A stretch of 64,000 nucleotides of DNA. Origin: UBA4408 sp002389785 (GTDB taxonomy: Bacteria > Bacteroidota > Bacteroidia > UBA4408). Of the stretch, positions 1 to 10,234 are shown piece by piece (the first letter of the stretch is position 1; every line of letters begins with the position of its first letter). Below the pieces are notes generated by a model that was not told the DNA's origin, did no database searches, and was given only the letters and a program-made list of their open reading frames with translations. A program made the position numbers and the translations under genes. Location: assembly GCA_035438985.1 (NCBI GenBank), contig DAORJK010000004.1, positions 62,001-126,000 on the forward strand, given 5' to 3'.

Positions 1-117
1 TCCTGCCATTGTGGTAAGAGTTTAGTTTATGGTCTAACAAATTTAAAAAAAATCAACTAGCATTTGAAAAAAAAGCAGCTGTAAATTATTTCTTATAAAT
101 AAATGAAAAACAATAAA

Positions 118-2169
118 TTAACGCGACAGAAATTGTTCTTTCCCTTTATCTAAAAAAGAAATAAATTTCTCAATATCCGGATCGTAACCTTGTGGCTCGG
201 TTAGCAATTGTTCGTTGTGATCGAGCAGCGTATAATAAGGTTGAGAATTGGTTTTAAAACGGTTGGTTTGAAAATCGCTATACTTATTTCCCGTTGTTTT
301 CACCTTTTTACCTGTTGTTGGCGAAACATATTTTTCAGCCTCGGGAAGTTCAGTTTTATCGTCAACATATAAAGAAACCAGCACATAATCGTCATTGAGC
401 CTCTGCAATACGCGTGGATCCACCCAAACCTGATCTTCCATTTTTCGGCAATTTACACAGCTCCAACCGGTAAAGTCTACCATTAATGGCTTGCCTACTT
501 TTTTTGCATAAGCCAATGCAAGTGCATAATCGTGAAAGCAATTTAAATTGTGCGGACAATGTTCGGGAGAGGTTCCTTCAATTATTTTTTTCTCGGCTCC
601 TCCACTACCACTTCCCATGGCCCATCCTTCGTTGTAAAAGGTAGGAGGAGGAAATCCACTGATTAATTTTAAAGGCGCTCCCCACATTCCGGGAACTAAA
701 TAAACTACAAACGAAAAGGTTATTATCGCAAAAATTAGCCGCGGAATGGATACATATTTTAATTCACTGTCGTGCGAAAATTTTAATTTTCCCAAGAGGT
801 AAAATCCTAAAAGCGCAAAAATGATAATCCACAAGGCAATAAAAACTTCTCGCTTCAAAATTCCCCAATGGTAGGCTAAGTCAACGTTTGATAAGAACTT
901 AAGAGCCAAAGCCAATTCCAATAATCCTAAAACTACTTTCACCGAATTGAGCCAACCACCCGATTTGGGTAGGGAGTTAAGCCATCCCGGAAAGGTAGCA
1001 AACAAGCCAAAGGGCAATGCCAGCGCCGATGAAAATCCAATCATACCAATTACCGGATTAATCACATTACCGCCAACTGCGGCTTGTACCAATAAACTTC
1101 CTATGATGGGACCCGTGCACGAAAAACTAACAAGCGAAAGGGTAAAGGCCATAAAAAATATCCCAATCATTCCACCTTTCTCACTGGCTGCATCTGCTTT
1201 ATTGATCCATGAATTTGGAAGGGTTATTTCAAATGCACCTAAAAATGAAACTGCAAATATTACGAAAATGATAAAAAAGGCCATGTTCACCCACACGTTA
1301 CTGGCCATGGCATTCAGCGCATCGGGGCCCAACGATAAAGTAATGAGCATTCCTAAACTAACGTAGATGGCGATAATCGAAAAGGAATAAAGCAAAGCAT
1401 TGCTGATACCTTGTTTGCGCGTTTTGCTTTGTTTGGTAAAAAAACTTACGGTAAGCGGAATCATTGGAAACACGCATGGTGTAAGAAGGGCAAGCAATCC
1501 TCCTAAAAAACCGGCAATAAAAATTCCCAAGGCCGATTTCTTTTCTTCAACTTGCGTTTTTAACGGTTCAGTGTTTTTTTTTTCAGCAGGTTTAACTTCT
1601 GCCGGACTAGTACTGCTGTCTTTTGCCGGTGAGGTTGTTTCCGGTTCTGTTGCTGGTGGGGTAACAACAGCAGGACTTGCTGCTTTCGTTTCTTCGGTCA
1701 CACTTGCTCCATCAAGTTTCACTTCAAATTCAACGGTTTCTGGAGGAAGGCATTTGGTATTATCGCAACACATGTATTCTAAACTTCCTTTAATTGTAAA
1801 TGCTTTGTTGCTGAGCAATTTTACTTTTTGTTTAAAAATTGCTTCGTGTTCAAAGAATTTCAAAAGCATACCAAAATTTACATCTTGCTCTTCAATTGCT
1901 TTTCCTTCGGTTACTTTACCGATCAGCGAATAATTGTTGCTTTTTTCAAAGTTAAAGGAAGTAGGCACCGGCCCATCGTTTGCGATGTTTTGTGAATACA
2001 CATGCCAGCCCTTATCGATACTTGCTTTTAAGGTAATTTCAGCTTCAGAATCGCTGATTTTTTTGGACGAAAAATTCCACTTTACAGGAGAAAATACTTG
2101 TGCTTGTGTGAGGTTTATTCCTAACAGAACTGCTAAGAAAACTACTGTTTTCGTAATTTTTAGTTGCAT
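118..2169 (-). CDS. dsbD: DsbD-type thiol:disulfide interchange protein
   Basis: Inner-membrane electron carrier that takes reducing power from cytoplasmic thioredoxin to periplasmic thiol proteins. The 683-aa protein has a signal peptide (about residues 1-24) and an N-terminal periplasmic domain with a Cys pair near 'MCCDNTKC'. A low-complexity P/T/E/K linker follows, then about eight membrane segments carrying the redox Cys residues in 'TPCVFP' and 'SCTGP'. The C-terminal thioredoxin domain has C571-V-N-C574. This three-part order and the length are those of full DsbD rather than CcdA. The gene stands alone, with 108 bp separating it from the next gene downstream on the same strand. Confidence 0.95.
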   Translation of the reverse strand: MQLKITKTVVFLAVLLGINLTQAQVFSPVKWNFSSKKISDSEAEITLKASIDKGWHVYSQNIANDGPVPTSFNFEKSNNYSLIGKVTEGKAIEEQDVNFGMLLKFFEHEAIFKQKVKLLSNKAFTIKGSLEYMCCDNTKCLPPETVEFEVKLDGASVTEETKAASPAVVTPPATEPETTSPAKDSSTSPAEVKPAEKKNTEPLKTQVEEKKSALGIFIAGFLGGLLALLTPCVFPMIPLTVSFFTKQSKTRKQGISNALLYSFSIIAIYVSLGMLITLSLGPDALNAMASNVWVNMAFFIIFVIFAVSFLGAFEITLPNSWINKADAASEKGGMIGIFFMAFTLSLVSFSCTGPIIGSLLVQAAVGGNVINPVIGMIGFSSALALPFGLFATFPGWLNSLPKSGGWLNSVKVVLGLLELALALKFLSNVDLAYHWGILKREVFIALWIIIFALLGFYLLGKLKFSHDSELKYVSIPRLIFAIITFSFVVYLVPGMWGAPLKLISGFPPPTFYNEGWAMGSGSGGAEKKIIEGTSPEHCPHNLNCFHDYALALAYAKKVGKPLMVDFTGWSCVNCRKMEDQVWVDPRVLQRLNDDYVLVSLYVDDKTELPEAEKYVSPTTGKKVKTTGNKYSDFQTNRFKTNSQPYYTLLDHNEQLLTEPQGYDPDIEKFISFLDKGKEQFLSR

Positions 2170-2277
2170 CTTCGGGTAAAATTGTGGGGTAAAATTAACA
2201 GTTAAAACCGAATAAAAAAGTGCATCAAAACAGCCTGGATACAGATTGATGTTAAAAAATCAAAAGCGGAAATAAAT

Positions 2278-3027
2278 TTAGATGAACCACTCGAAAAGTT
2301 CTTGAATACTCAATGCCTTTTTTTCGCTGTTGTTTAGGTCACGTTTTATTCGCCCTTCGGCCAGCTGAATGATCCGATTGCCATAACTGTGCGCAAATTT
2401 AATTTCGTGTGTAATCAGCACAGCTGTGAGTTTGTATTCGCTAACGAGTTGTTGGGTAAGTTCCATCACCTTCAAGGCTGATTTTGGATCGAGTGCTGCT
2501 GTAGGTTCGTCGAGCAAAAGCACCTTGCTTGAATCCATTACACTCATGAGTAGCGTAAGCGCCTGACGTTGTCCGCCCGATAAAATGCCCATCGCAACAT
2601 CCAATTTATTTTCGAGCCCCATTTGCAGCACAGATATTTTATCAGCAACTTTCTTCCGAAAAGCATCATCAATGCCAATGCGCAATTGCTTTTTGGAAGT
2701 ACGCAAGGAGGCAATGCGAAAATTGTCAAGTATACTTAAATCAGGAGCTGTTCCGGTAATAGGGTTTTGATAGATTCGTGAAATAAATTTACTGCGCTGG
2801 TAATCCTTCATTGTTGTAACGTCCTTACCGTCGATGAGAATACGACCGGTATCAACAAACATACTTCCGGCAAGCAAGTTTAGCAGCGTAGATTTTCCGC
2901 TTCCATTGGCTCCCACCACAACCATAAATTGGCCTTCGGGAATTGCTAAATTAAGCTCATTTAATGCAACTACAGCAGATGAGCTCTCGGCATTAAATAC
3001 TTTTGTTGCATGAACCAATTGTATCAT
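2278..3027 (-). CDS. ABC transporter ATP-binding protein (TrpXYZ/ABC_sub_bind type)
   Basis: ATPase subunit of an ABC importer. The 249-aa protein shows Walker A 'GANGSGKST', signature 'LSGGQRQA', Walker B 'LLLDEPTA' and the H-loop 'ITHE'. It is the likely partner of the permease at 6242-7114 and the substrate-binding lipoprotein at 7124-8077. That three-part set is the arrangement of transporters with an ABC_sub_bind (PF04392-type) receptor, some of which are annotated for tryptophan or tyrosine. The substrate cannot be read from sequence. The ATPase gene is split from the other two by a 3.1-kb surface-protein gene on the same strand, so all may still be one transcript. Confidence 0.9.
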   Translation of the reverse strand: MIQLVHATKVFNAESSSAVVALNELNLAIPEGQFMVVVGANGSGKSTLLNLLAGSMFVDTGRILIDGKDVTTMKDYQRSKFISRIYQNPITGTAPDLSILDNFRIASLRTSKKQLRIGIDDAFRKKVADKISVLQMGLENKLDVAMGILSGGQRQALTLLMSVMDSSKVLLLDEPTAALDPKSALKVMELTQQLVSEYKLTAVLITHEIKFAHSYGNRIIQLAEGRIKRDLNNSEKKALSIQELFEWFI

Positions 3028-3046
3028 AGAATATGATTGAACCGCT

Positions 3047-6000
3047 TTACAATTTTACCAATTTAGCGGTTTGACTATCGGCTGATTTCAAGTAATAAAT
3101 ACCCTGCGGTAAAAAAGATACATCGATTTGTTTCACACCGTTTTGTTGCAATAAAAGTTGACCTTGCACCGAATATAATCGAACATCTGTTTCTTTCGTA
3201 AAATACAAAGGTCCATCGGTGATCGGATTGGGATAAACCACAAAATTTTCAACAAAAACAGGAGGGGCAAATTCCAAATCGGCTGAATTTGAGGCTCGAG
3301 GACTTGGTTGATTAAATTGTACTAAGTTATCGGAACCATTCGGTAAACGACCATAAGAAACATCAGCTGGAATATTGGCAAAGGAAATGGAATCAACAAT
3401 GCTGTTTCCATCGGGAGCAACCAATACCAGTACTTCACCACTTGATCGAAGTTTGAAAGGTGTATGTAAAATCCCTTGATTTTCCTGATGATCGGCCCAA
3501 ATTAATAAAAATCCTTTGGGCTCGATGATGGTTTCGCGACTACCCGAAGGAAAAGTGTATTTGGTTAAATTTGAAAGTTGATCAGTTAAATAATATCCCT
3601 CCAAATCTACAGGAAAATCAGTGGGATTGTAGAGTTCAATCCAGTCATCATTTTCGTTGTAAGGGTCTTTTAATACATTTTTATTGGTGGAATTTATTTC
3701 ATTAATCAAAATAGACTTACGGTACCTGAAATTTGTATCCGGGGCAAACACCGCAGTAAAACTCGAATTGCCGGTTAAACTAACGATCATCGGATTGCTT
3801 GTACTGCTTTGTGTGCCTGTCCAGTTAACAAATTTATATCCCGGTTTTGGAATTGCTTTCAGGCTAATGGGATTTCCTTCAAAATAAATACCTTTCCAAG
3901 GATATACTGAACTAGTAATTCCATCGAGCTTTGGATTTACACGAATACTGTTTATTTGTATTTCGCCTTGTGCTTTATTGTTTACATTCAAGGTTGCACG
4001 AGCAGTATCGGTTAATTGAGGAAATTTTTCCATGAGTCGAATGCGATCGTTTACCGGACGATAATTGGCAAATTGTAAAAACTCTGTCATGTTCGAATTC
4101 CATTTCGTAAGACTCGGAATCTCCAAATAGCGGTCGGGCAAAGTTGTTGCAATACTTGGATAGCCCCAACGCCTAACGTGTTCTAAAATATCGTTCGACA
4201 GTTTATTTTCTTCATCAGCTATTTTGGCGCTCACCACGCTTGCAGAAAAGGTACTGTTTAATACATCTGCATAGCGATTGATAAAATCACGTTCAAAGGT
4301 GCTATTGGTAAGTAATCCACGTATTAATCGAGTATAAGCTTCATAGTCAGGATCAGCAGAGGTGGCTCTTTTTAAACCACCGAAAGTACTGGCAATTTTC
4401 CCACAGGATGCACCAAAACCCCCATCCATATCATAAATCACCCAGCGCCAGCGACCATCATGTCCATAGGCAGCATTGGGCTCGTAATGAGCCGTTTTTT
4501 TTCTCCAATAGCGCGTATTGTTGTTCGGAAAATCGATATTCCCAATATAACTTTCAGCAATGATAAAATCCATGTAGTTTTCGAGGTCCATTTGTGTGGC
4601 TGCATATTCATAATTGGCTGTATTATTCATATCAGCAGAGGATACAAAATCAACCAATTGTAAATACGGATCCTCATCTCCTTCGTTACCTTCGGTTAAA
4701 GTTCCCTTAAGCTCAACCATCACAAAATTTTCGCTTTTGATGTTGTAATTGTATTGAAAATAGGCATCGTCAAATCGTTCTTTGATACATTGTATGCCCC
4801 AATATTCACCATCAATAAATACAGTCACCAACTTATAATTTGGTACCTCCAGTTTTAATCCTTCACAAATACGATCACCTAAATTATCGCGCGGAAAACA
4901 ATCCGGACGGTGACCACCGTTGCGTAATACGAGTTTATCAAAAACGGCAATTTCTTTATCATCAAAGAACTTGTATTTAAATAAATCGCGTCCTTCTAAG
5001 CTGCGGCTCGATAAGCGAATCGATTTTTGTGGAGCATGTCTTCCTCCGTTTCCATTCATCTCACCTTTTACATAGCGGTCAAATGCAAGTGTGCCATCTT
5101 TGTTAAAATATTCAAGATATAGATCTCGCGCCCATTCGTCGGAATTGTAGGAATAATTTCCTTCAAAAAACGGGTCGTTCGGACGAACATTTCCATACAC
5201 ATATATTCCGGTATCGTTATCAAATAAGTTACCCTCGTTGGTACTGATTGAAATTACCGGAAAATTATAGCGTGCTTCAAGCAAAGGATCAATAATGTAA
5301 GTGCGTGTTTTGGTGCGACTGGCAATCATGTTTGCTTTAAATGCTTTTGCCTTTACCACATTTATTTTAAATACATTTCCATAAGGTGGTAACCAGCCTC
5401 GTGTATTTGATTTAGATGTATCGAAATTTGGTTTTGTTAAATCTAGCCCGGGATTGGTAGGAATCATTGAAAAATAATTTGGGTCAGATGCTCGGTTAGT
5501 CAGTTTTATTGGGCCGTTTACGAGTGGCGAATTACTCGTTGGCTCCGATCCATCTAGGGTATAACGTATGATAACACCGGGGTCGGCATGGTCGATAAAT
5601 AAATCTATGGTATCTGAATAGTATCCCGCCGGCAATGAAAAATCAGGGCTTAACAAATTCCCATCAAAATACGCTATACCATTATTGGAGCTTCTAGGAC
5701 TCGGCACCTGAAAGTAAGCAGCTGCAGTTGAACCATCGAGTTTTCGGCCATAGGAAACATTGTCGTTTAAAAAAGGAAATTTAAGTTTATTCAGAATATG
5801 TTTTGAGGGATCGCTCAGGTATACCGTTTCTCCTCCCGAGTTTAAAGTAAAATTGCTGTGCAAATAAAAGCCCAATTTACGGTCCTTGCCCGAAGCAAAT
5901 ACGAGTATAAATTCACCTGCAGCAAGTGTTCGATTGGGGAAAATCCATTTTAATAATTGAGTTGAGTCATCGCTAAGCGCTAAACCCTGCAACGAAACTA

Positions 6001-6175
6001 CCTCCGTACCTGCATTGTAAATTTCTATCCAATCTACATTGTCATTGTCTTCGTCTGTGATTCCCAATTCATTGGATGCTTGCACCTCATTAATTACAAG
6101 CGATTGCGCATTTCCAAAATGACACAAAAGCATTAAAAGGAAAATTAGTTGGTTCTTCAATTTTTTTCTACACAT
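3047..6175 (-). CDS. CotH-like surface protein with lamin-tail domains and T9SS sorting domain
   Basis: Large exported protein. The ATG at 6175 is preferred over a TTG 18 bp upstream because it opens directly onto a signal peptide ending near 'GNAQ'. Order of parts: a lamin-tail domain beginning 'LVINEVQAS'; a chitobiase-C-terminal-like domain with 'RYTLDGSEP'; a CotH-type kinase-fold domain around 'KSIRLSS' and 'IYDMDGGFG'; an InlB/repeat-like segment with 'GYKFVNWTG'; a second lamin-tail domain at 'ILINEINS'; and a C-terminal T9SS type A sorting domain with 'VYPNPITDGPLYF'. CotH proteins elsewhere phosphorylate or organise surface proteins; the role here is unknown. It sits inside an ABC-transporter gene set, 19 bp from the ATPase gene. 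Confidence 0.88.
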   Translation of the reverse strand: MCRKKLKNQLIFLLMLLCHFGNAQSLVINEVQASNELGITDEDNDNVDWIEIYNAGTEVVSLQGLALSDDSTQLLKWIFPNRTLAAGEFILVFASGKDRKLGFYLHSNFTLNSGGETVYLSDPSKHILNKLKFPFLNDNVSYGRKLDGSTAAAYFQVPSPRSSNNGIAYFDGNLLSPDFSLPAGYYSDTIDLFIDHADPGVIIRYTLDGSEPTSNSPLVNGPIKLTNRASDPNYFSMIPTNPGLDLTKPNFDTSKSNTRGWLPPYGNVFKINVVKAKAFKANMIASRTKTRTYIIDPLLEARYNFPVISISTNEGNLFDNDTGIYVYGNVRPNDPFFEGNYSYNSDEWARDLYLEYFNKDGTLAFDRYVKGEMNGNGGRHAPQKSIRLSSRSLEGRDLFKYKFFDDKEIAVFDKLVLRNGGHRPDCFPRDNLGDRICEGLKLEVPNYKLVTVFIDGEYWGIQCIKERFDDAYFQYNYNIKSENFVMVELKGTLTEGNEGDEDPYLQLVDFVSSADMNNTANYEYAATQMDLENYMDFIIAESYIGNIDFPNNNTRYWRKKTAHYEPNAAYGHDGRWRWVIYDMDGGFGASCGKIASTFGGLKRATSADPDYEAYTRLIRGLLTNSTFERDFINRYADVLNSTFSASVVSAKIADEENKLSNDILEHVRRWGYPSIATTLPDRYLEIPSLTKWNSNMTEFLQFANYRPVNDRIRLMEKFPQLTDTARATLNVNNKAQGEIQINSIRVNPKLDGITSSVYPWKGIYFEGNPISLKAIPKPGYKFVNWTGTQSSTSNPMIVSLTGNSSFTAVFAPDTNFRYRKSILINEINSTNKNVLKDPYNENDDWIELYNPTDFPVDLEGYYLTDQLSNLTKYTFPSGSRETIIEPKGFLLIWADHQENQGILHTPFKLRSSGEVLVLVAPDGNSIVDSISFANIPADVSYGRLPNGSDNLVQFNQPSPRASNSADLEFAPPVFVENFVVYPNPITDGPLYFTKETDVRLYSVQGQLLLQQNGVKQIDVSFLPQGIYYLKSADSQTAKLVKL

Positions 6176-6241
6176 ATTACAAAAATACTTCAATAAATTT
6201 GTTTAATAGAAATTGAATAGTTAAATTTTAAACAAGGTTGC

Positions 6242-7114
6242 TCACAAAAGTTTACCCTTGTTTCTGAAAGAAGGAGCTGCTACAAAAAGCAAAACAATTA
6301 GTGAAGTAATTAGCTTTAAAAGATTTGGATTGATTCCCAACGATAAGGTAAAAGCCAATATCAGTCTAAATACAATGGAGCCGGCAACAACGGCTAAAAT
6401 GCTTGAAAGTATTGATTTTTTTCCGAGAAGTTGCAGTAGTGTTTCACCAATCATGACTGCACCTAATCCTAAAATTACAATTCCAATACCCATGTTGATG
6501 TCGGCAAAACCTTGCAGTTGCGCTACTAAGAAACCACTCAACGCTACCAATGAATTTGAAATTCCCAAGCCAATAATTTTCATGCGAGAAGCATTAATCC
6601 CTTGCGCTTGCACCATGATTTCATTATTCCCGCTCGCCCTCATGGCTATTCCAAAATCTGTTTTCAACAACCAGTATAGGCCTATACAAACAATTGCAAC
6701 CACCAACAACACTATTAACAATTGATAAATTTCGACCGAAACAAACGTTAGTATCGGAGTAAAAATACTGTTCACGGCAACTAAGGGAATATTCGATTTA
6801 CCCATGATCAATAAATTTATTGAATACAGCGCGGTCATTACCAAAATACCTGAAAGCAATGCATTTACTTTTAGTCGAGTATGTATTATTCCTGTTAAAA
6901 TTCCGGCGAATGCTCCACTTAAAATTGTGATAACCAATGCAAGGACAAATGGATATTGTTGACTCAATAATGCCCCGGTAATTGCTGCCCCCAGAGTGTA
7001 GGAACCATCGGTGGTTATATCGGGTATAGAGAATATACGCATACTGATATACAAGCCCAACCCAAGGCTTGTTAAGCATAAACCCAAAAGTACAGCAGTG
7101 AGGTAAAAATTCAT
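6242..7114 (-). CDS. ABC transporter permease (TrpY-like, BPD_transp_2 type)
   Basis: Inner-membrane permease of 290 aa, very hydrophobic with about eight to nine predicted helices. It has the Gly/Ala-rich segments typical of branched-chain-amino-acid-type permeases ('IPDITTDGSYTLGAA' near the N-terminus, 'GLGAVMIGETLL' near residue 220). It lies 9 bp downstream of the substrate-binding lipoprotein gene and reads the same way, so the two are almost certainly co-transcribed. It should pair with the ATPase at 2278-3027. Confidence 0.88.
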   Translation of the reverse strand: MNFYLTAVLLGLCLTSLGLGLYISMRIFSIPDITTDGSYTLGAAITGALLSQQYPFVLALVITILSGAFAGILTGIIHTRLKVNALLSGILVMTALYSINLLIMGKSNIPLVAVNSIFTPILTFVSVEIYQLLIVLLVVAIVCIGLYWLLKTDFGIAMRASGNNEIMVQAQGINASRMKIIGLGISNSLVALSGFLVAQLQGFADINMGIGIVILGLGAVMIGETLLQLLGKKSILSSILAVVAGSIVFRLILAFTLSLGINPNLLKLITSLIVLLFVAAPSFRNKGKLL

Positions 7115-7123
7115 GGCTAGTAA

Positions 7124-8077
7124 TTAATACACAGAAAAACTCTGATCTACTTTAATACCAAGTATATCAGCTACTTTTTTATGGATGATTTTTTTACGGA
7201 TTTTTACGAGTTCACTAGCCGGTAATTTCTCGGAAGGATTTGATAAATAACTAACGGCCTGCTTGCCTGCTTGATATCCCCACAGGTACATATCGGCTCC
7301 GTAAGCGGCTAAGGCGCCGCGGGCAACTAATCCAGATTCACTGGTAAACACCGGAATTTTTGCATCTGCACAGTTTTTAGCGATGGTTTCAAAGGATGCA
7401 AAAACAGAATTGTCGGGTAAAGCAAAAAAAGCATCGATGTTTTTAGCTATCAGCGATTGCACCACCAGTTGTGTTTCGGATGAATTGGAAACTGATTGCG
7501 CAAACACTTCAATACCGGAAACTTTACATTGTTGCTGTAAATGCGAAAAAGCGCTTACTGATTGAGGTTCGGCCTGATTGTAAATCAAGCCTAATTTTTT
7601 TACTCTAGGACAAACTTCTTTAATCAATGCAACAGAGGTATCAATATACTGAAGGGTCTCATAAACACCAAACAAATTAGCGGGTGCTTTTCCTGATGCA
7701 TCAAGCAAACCGGCCAATTCAGGACTTGGAGCAACCATCATGCATACCGGTATTGTTTTACTTTTTTGAACCGCTGTTATAGTGCTTATGGTAGTGTTTG
7801 TAGCGAGTAAATTTACCTTTTCGGAAACAAAGTAATCGCAAATTTGCGTAAGCGTAGGTATATCGCCTTGAGCATTCCGATACAACACATGTATGGTTTT
7901 TTTCTCTTCGCTAAAACCATTCTCAGCCAAGGCGTCAAAAAAGCCTAATTTAGCTTGTGCTAGCGTTTCGTCTTCAAATGCATCCATAAAACCAATTACC
8001 GGAATCCCTTTGCCGGCCTTTTTACTTTCGCAACTGAAAACGACGAATAAAAGAAGTAATAAGGTGTATTTTTTCAT
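7124..8077 (-). CDS. ABC transporter substrate-binding lipoprotein (ABC_sub_bind family)
   Basis: A 317-aa exported lipoprotein with a short hydrophobic leader and lipobox 'VFSC' (Cys16). The body begins 'IPVIGFMDAFEDETLAQAK', continues with segments such as 'VNLLATNTT' and 'VKKLGLIYN', and includes 'GALAAYGADMYLWGYQAG' near the end. These are features of the two-lobed PF04392-type receptors related to TrpX. It is probably the first transporter gene transcribed; the OsmC-like gene lies 28 bp further upstream on the same strand. The ligand is unknown; aromatic amino acids are a guess from family annotation. Confidence 0.87.
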   Translation of the reverse strand: MKKYTLLLLLFVVFSCESKKAGKGIPVIGFMDAFEDETLAQAKLGFFDALAENGFSEEKKTIHVLYRNAQGDIPTLTQICDYFVSEKVNLLATNTTISTITAVQKSKTIPVCMMVAPSPELAGLLDASGKAPANLFGVYETLQYIDTSVALIKEVCPRVKKLGLIYNQAEPQSVSAFSHLQQQCKVSGIEVFAQSVSNSSETQLVVQSLIAKNIDAFFALPDNSVFASFETIAKNCADAKIPVFTSESGLVARGALAAYGADMYLWGYQAGKQAVSYLSNPSEKLPASELVKIRKKIIHKKVADILGIKVDQSFSVY

Positions 8078-8105
8078 AAACTACAGGCCTTTTTTCTAGG
8101 TTCAA

Positions 8106-8510
8106 TTAATACTTAAATTCAACTGTTTTTATTACCGAATCGTGCAAGCTCAAATATACAGGGCAGGTAAGTGCCGCTAATTCAAGAATCCTTTTTTCCT
8201 TATCGGAATAGTTGTTTTTTGGAAAGTAAATAGTGAGCTTAATTTCACCAACCTTGCGAGGGTTACTGGCCATAATTTTGGTTACGGAAACATCTGTCCC
8301 AACCAAATCTATTGAATGTGTGTTAGCAGCAATTCCCATTAGTGTAAGCATGCAACTGCCCAGTGAAGAGCAAAGCAAATCGGTGGGTGAAAATGACTCG
8401 CCTTTTCCATGATTATCAAGCGGCGCATCGGTTATTATTTCAACACCGGAAGCGACATGAGTAGCCTGCGTTCTTAAATTTCCGGGATAATGAATTTTAA
8501 TTGTTTCCAT
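8106..8510 (-). CDS. OsmC family peroxiredoxin-like protein
   Basis: A 134-aa cytoplasmic protein of the OsmC/Ohr fold. The two family cysteines are present: one in 'SSLGSCML' and one in 'ALTCPVY', as expected for thiol-dependent removal of organic peroxides. The ATG at 8510 is chosen over an in-frame TTG at 8516 because the protein then begins 'METIKIHYPG', matching the usual OsmC start. It may be the first gene of the minus-strand unit running down to the ABC ATPase. Confidence 0.88.
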   Translation of the reverse strand: METIKIHYPGNLRTQATHVASGVEIITDAPLDNHGKGESFSPTDLLCSSLGSCMLTLMGIAANTHSIDLVGTDVSVTKIMASNPRKVGEIKLTIYFPKNNYSDKEKRILELAALTCPVYLSLHDSVIKTVEFKY

Positions 8511-8567
8511 GAACAAATTTAATTTTTAAATGTTTAAGATGTATATTTGTAAGGTGTTTCATCACTT

Positions 8568-9317
8568 ATGAAAAAACTGCTCTGCATAATTACAATTTTT
8601 TTAAGTCACATTCATTCGCTGTCTGCACAAACAGTTGCTGCCTCCGAAAATGAAGGTGTATTGTACCGACATGAAGGAAGCTTGGGAATTTCGCTACATA
8701 GCCGTGGATTTGGTTTAACCTATCACAATGGTAAGCACATTACCGGTAAATCCAAACGCATCTTTGAAATTGATTTGCTTACGATGAAGCATCCTAAGGA
8801 AATTAAATCACTCAACCAATACTACGATAAAACGAGAAGTTTTGTATACGGCAAATTGAATAGTTTAGCTATTCTTCGTGGTGGAATTGGTTTACAACGC
8901 GCACTTTATCAAAAGGAAGATCCGGGAAATGTGGAGGTACGCTATAGCTTTTATGGAGGGGTATCGTTTGGTTTTGCGAAACCTGTGTACTTGTATATTT
9001 TGGAAGAATCAAACGATCCTTATAGTCCCAACAAAGTAATTGAGAAATACAATCCCGACAAGCACCCCATCGATATAATTTATGGAAAAGCACCTTTGGG
9101 ATATGGGCTTGAAAAAACCATTGTTCACCCCGGTTTATACGCCAAAGCGGGAATTAGTTTTGAATGGGCAAGCGACGAAGAAAAGTTGCGCTGCCTTGAA
9201 ATAGGGGTAGTTGCAGATTACTACCTTACTTCTATTCAGCTCATGGCATACAACAAAGCAAATCCTTTATTTACCACCTTCTATGCGAGCTTGGCTTTTG
9301 GTCGCAGATGGAATTAA
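8568..9317 (+). CDS. Exported protein, probable outer-membrane beta-barrel
   Basis: A 249-aa protein with an N-terminal signal peptide ending near 'SLSAQ'. The mature part is rich in alternating polar and aromatic residues and ends '[10 protein letters not shown]', a beta-barrel-like terminus with a C-terminal aromatic-rich strand. Several strands contain G-x-G-like turns ('GGIGLQRAL', 'YGGVSFGF'). I do not recognise a named family. Its last codons overlap the lipA start by 10 bp if the first ATG of lipA is used, suggesting translational coupling. Confidence 0.65.
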   Translation: MKKLLCIITIFLSHIHSLSAQTVAASENEGVLYRHEGSLGISLHSRGFGLTYHNGKHITGKSKRIFEIDLLTMKHPKEIKSLNQYYDKTRSFVYGKLNSLAILRGGIGLQRALYQKEDPGNVEVRYSFYGGVSFGFAKPVYLYILEESNDPYSPNKVIEKYNPDKHPIDIIYGKAPLGYGLEKTIVHPGLYAKAGISFEWASDEEKLRCLEIGVVADYYLTSIQLMAYNKANPLFTTFYASLAFGRRWN

Positions 9318-10204
9318 CTAGCAGCATGGCATTCGAAGAAGTACTATCAACTGAAGAGAAACAGTTCAGAAAAAAACCTGAATGGTTGCGCGTGAAACTG
9401 CCAACCGGAAAGGAATACGCCCAAGTTCGAAAATTAGTAAGCGATCATAAATTACATACCATTTGTGAAAGCGGAAATTGTCCAAATATGGGCGAATGTT
9501 GGGGTGCTGGAACGGCAACATTTATGATTCTTGGAAATATTTGTACACGATCTTGTGGATTTTGTGCAGTTGCAACCGGACGTCCGTTAGCTGTTGATTT
9601 GAACGAGCCAATGCGTGTTGCACAATCGGTTAAATTAATGGGTGTAAAGCATTGTGTAATTACCTCGGTTGACCGCGATGACTTAAAGGACGGTGGTGCG
9701 ACCATTTGGAAGCAAACAATAGCAGAAGTAAGAAAGCAAAGTCCGGGAACAACCATGGAAACGCTTATTCCGGATTTTCAAGGAAAATGGGAAAATTTGC
9801 AACAAATAATTGAGGCAGCACCCGAAATTGTGAGTCACAACCTTGAAACCGTGCGCCGATTAACCAAACAAGTGCGCATTCAAGCAAAATATGACCGTAG
9901 TTTAGAAGTATTGAAAAGACTGAAACAAGCAGGTATCAAAACCAAGTCGGGCATTATGTTGGGACTGGGAGAAACCTACGATGAAATAAAAGAAAGCATG
10001 CAGGATTTAAGAAGTGTTGGCGTTAATATTTTAACTTTGGGACAATATCTTCAACCAACCACCAAACACTTGCCGGTTGTGACTTATATTAAACCTGAAC
10101 TCTTTGAAAAATTAAAAAAGGAGGGTTTAGAAATGGGTTTCCGCTTTGTTGAAAGTGGACCTTTGGTACGCTCATCCTATCATGCTGAAAAGCACTTATT
10201 TTAA
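9308..10204 (+). CDS. lipA: Lipoyl synthase
   Basis: Radical-SAM enzyme that inserts sulfur into the octanoyl chain on lipoyl domains. The 298-aa protein has the auxiliary-cluster motif C-x4-C-x5-C ('[12 protein letters not shown]') and the radical-SAM motif C-x3-C-x2-C ('CTRSCGFC'). The LipA C-terminal '[10 protein letters not shown]' contains the Ser that ligates the auxiliary cluster. Length is normal. Two starts are possible: ATG 9308, which overlaps the upstream gene, or ATG 9326, giving 'MAFEEVL'; the sequence does not settle which. Confidence 0.96.
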   Translation: MELTSSMAFEEVLSTEEKQFRKKPEWLRVKLPTGKEYAQVRKLVSDHKLHTICESGNCPNMGECWGAGTATFMILGNICTRSCGFCAVATGRPLAVDLNEPMRVAQSVKLMGVKHCVITSVDRDDLKDGGATIWKQTIAEVRKQSPGTTMETLIPDFQGKWENLQQIIEAAPEIVSHNLETVRRLTKQVRIQAKYDRSLEVLKRLKQAGIKTKSGIMLGLGETYDEIKESMQDLRSVGVNILTLGQYLQPTTKHLPVVTYIKPELFEKLKKEGLEMGFRFVESGPLVRSSYHAEKHLF

Positions 10205-10234
10205 CAAAATATACCTAACCCCAATTTCCATCCA

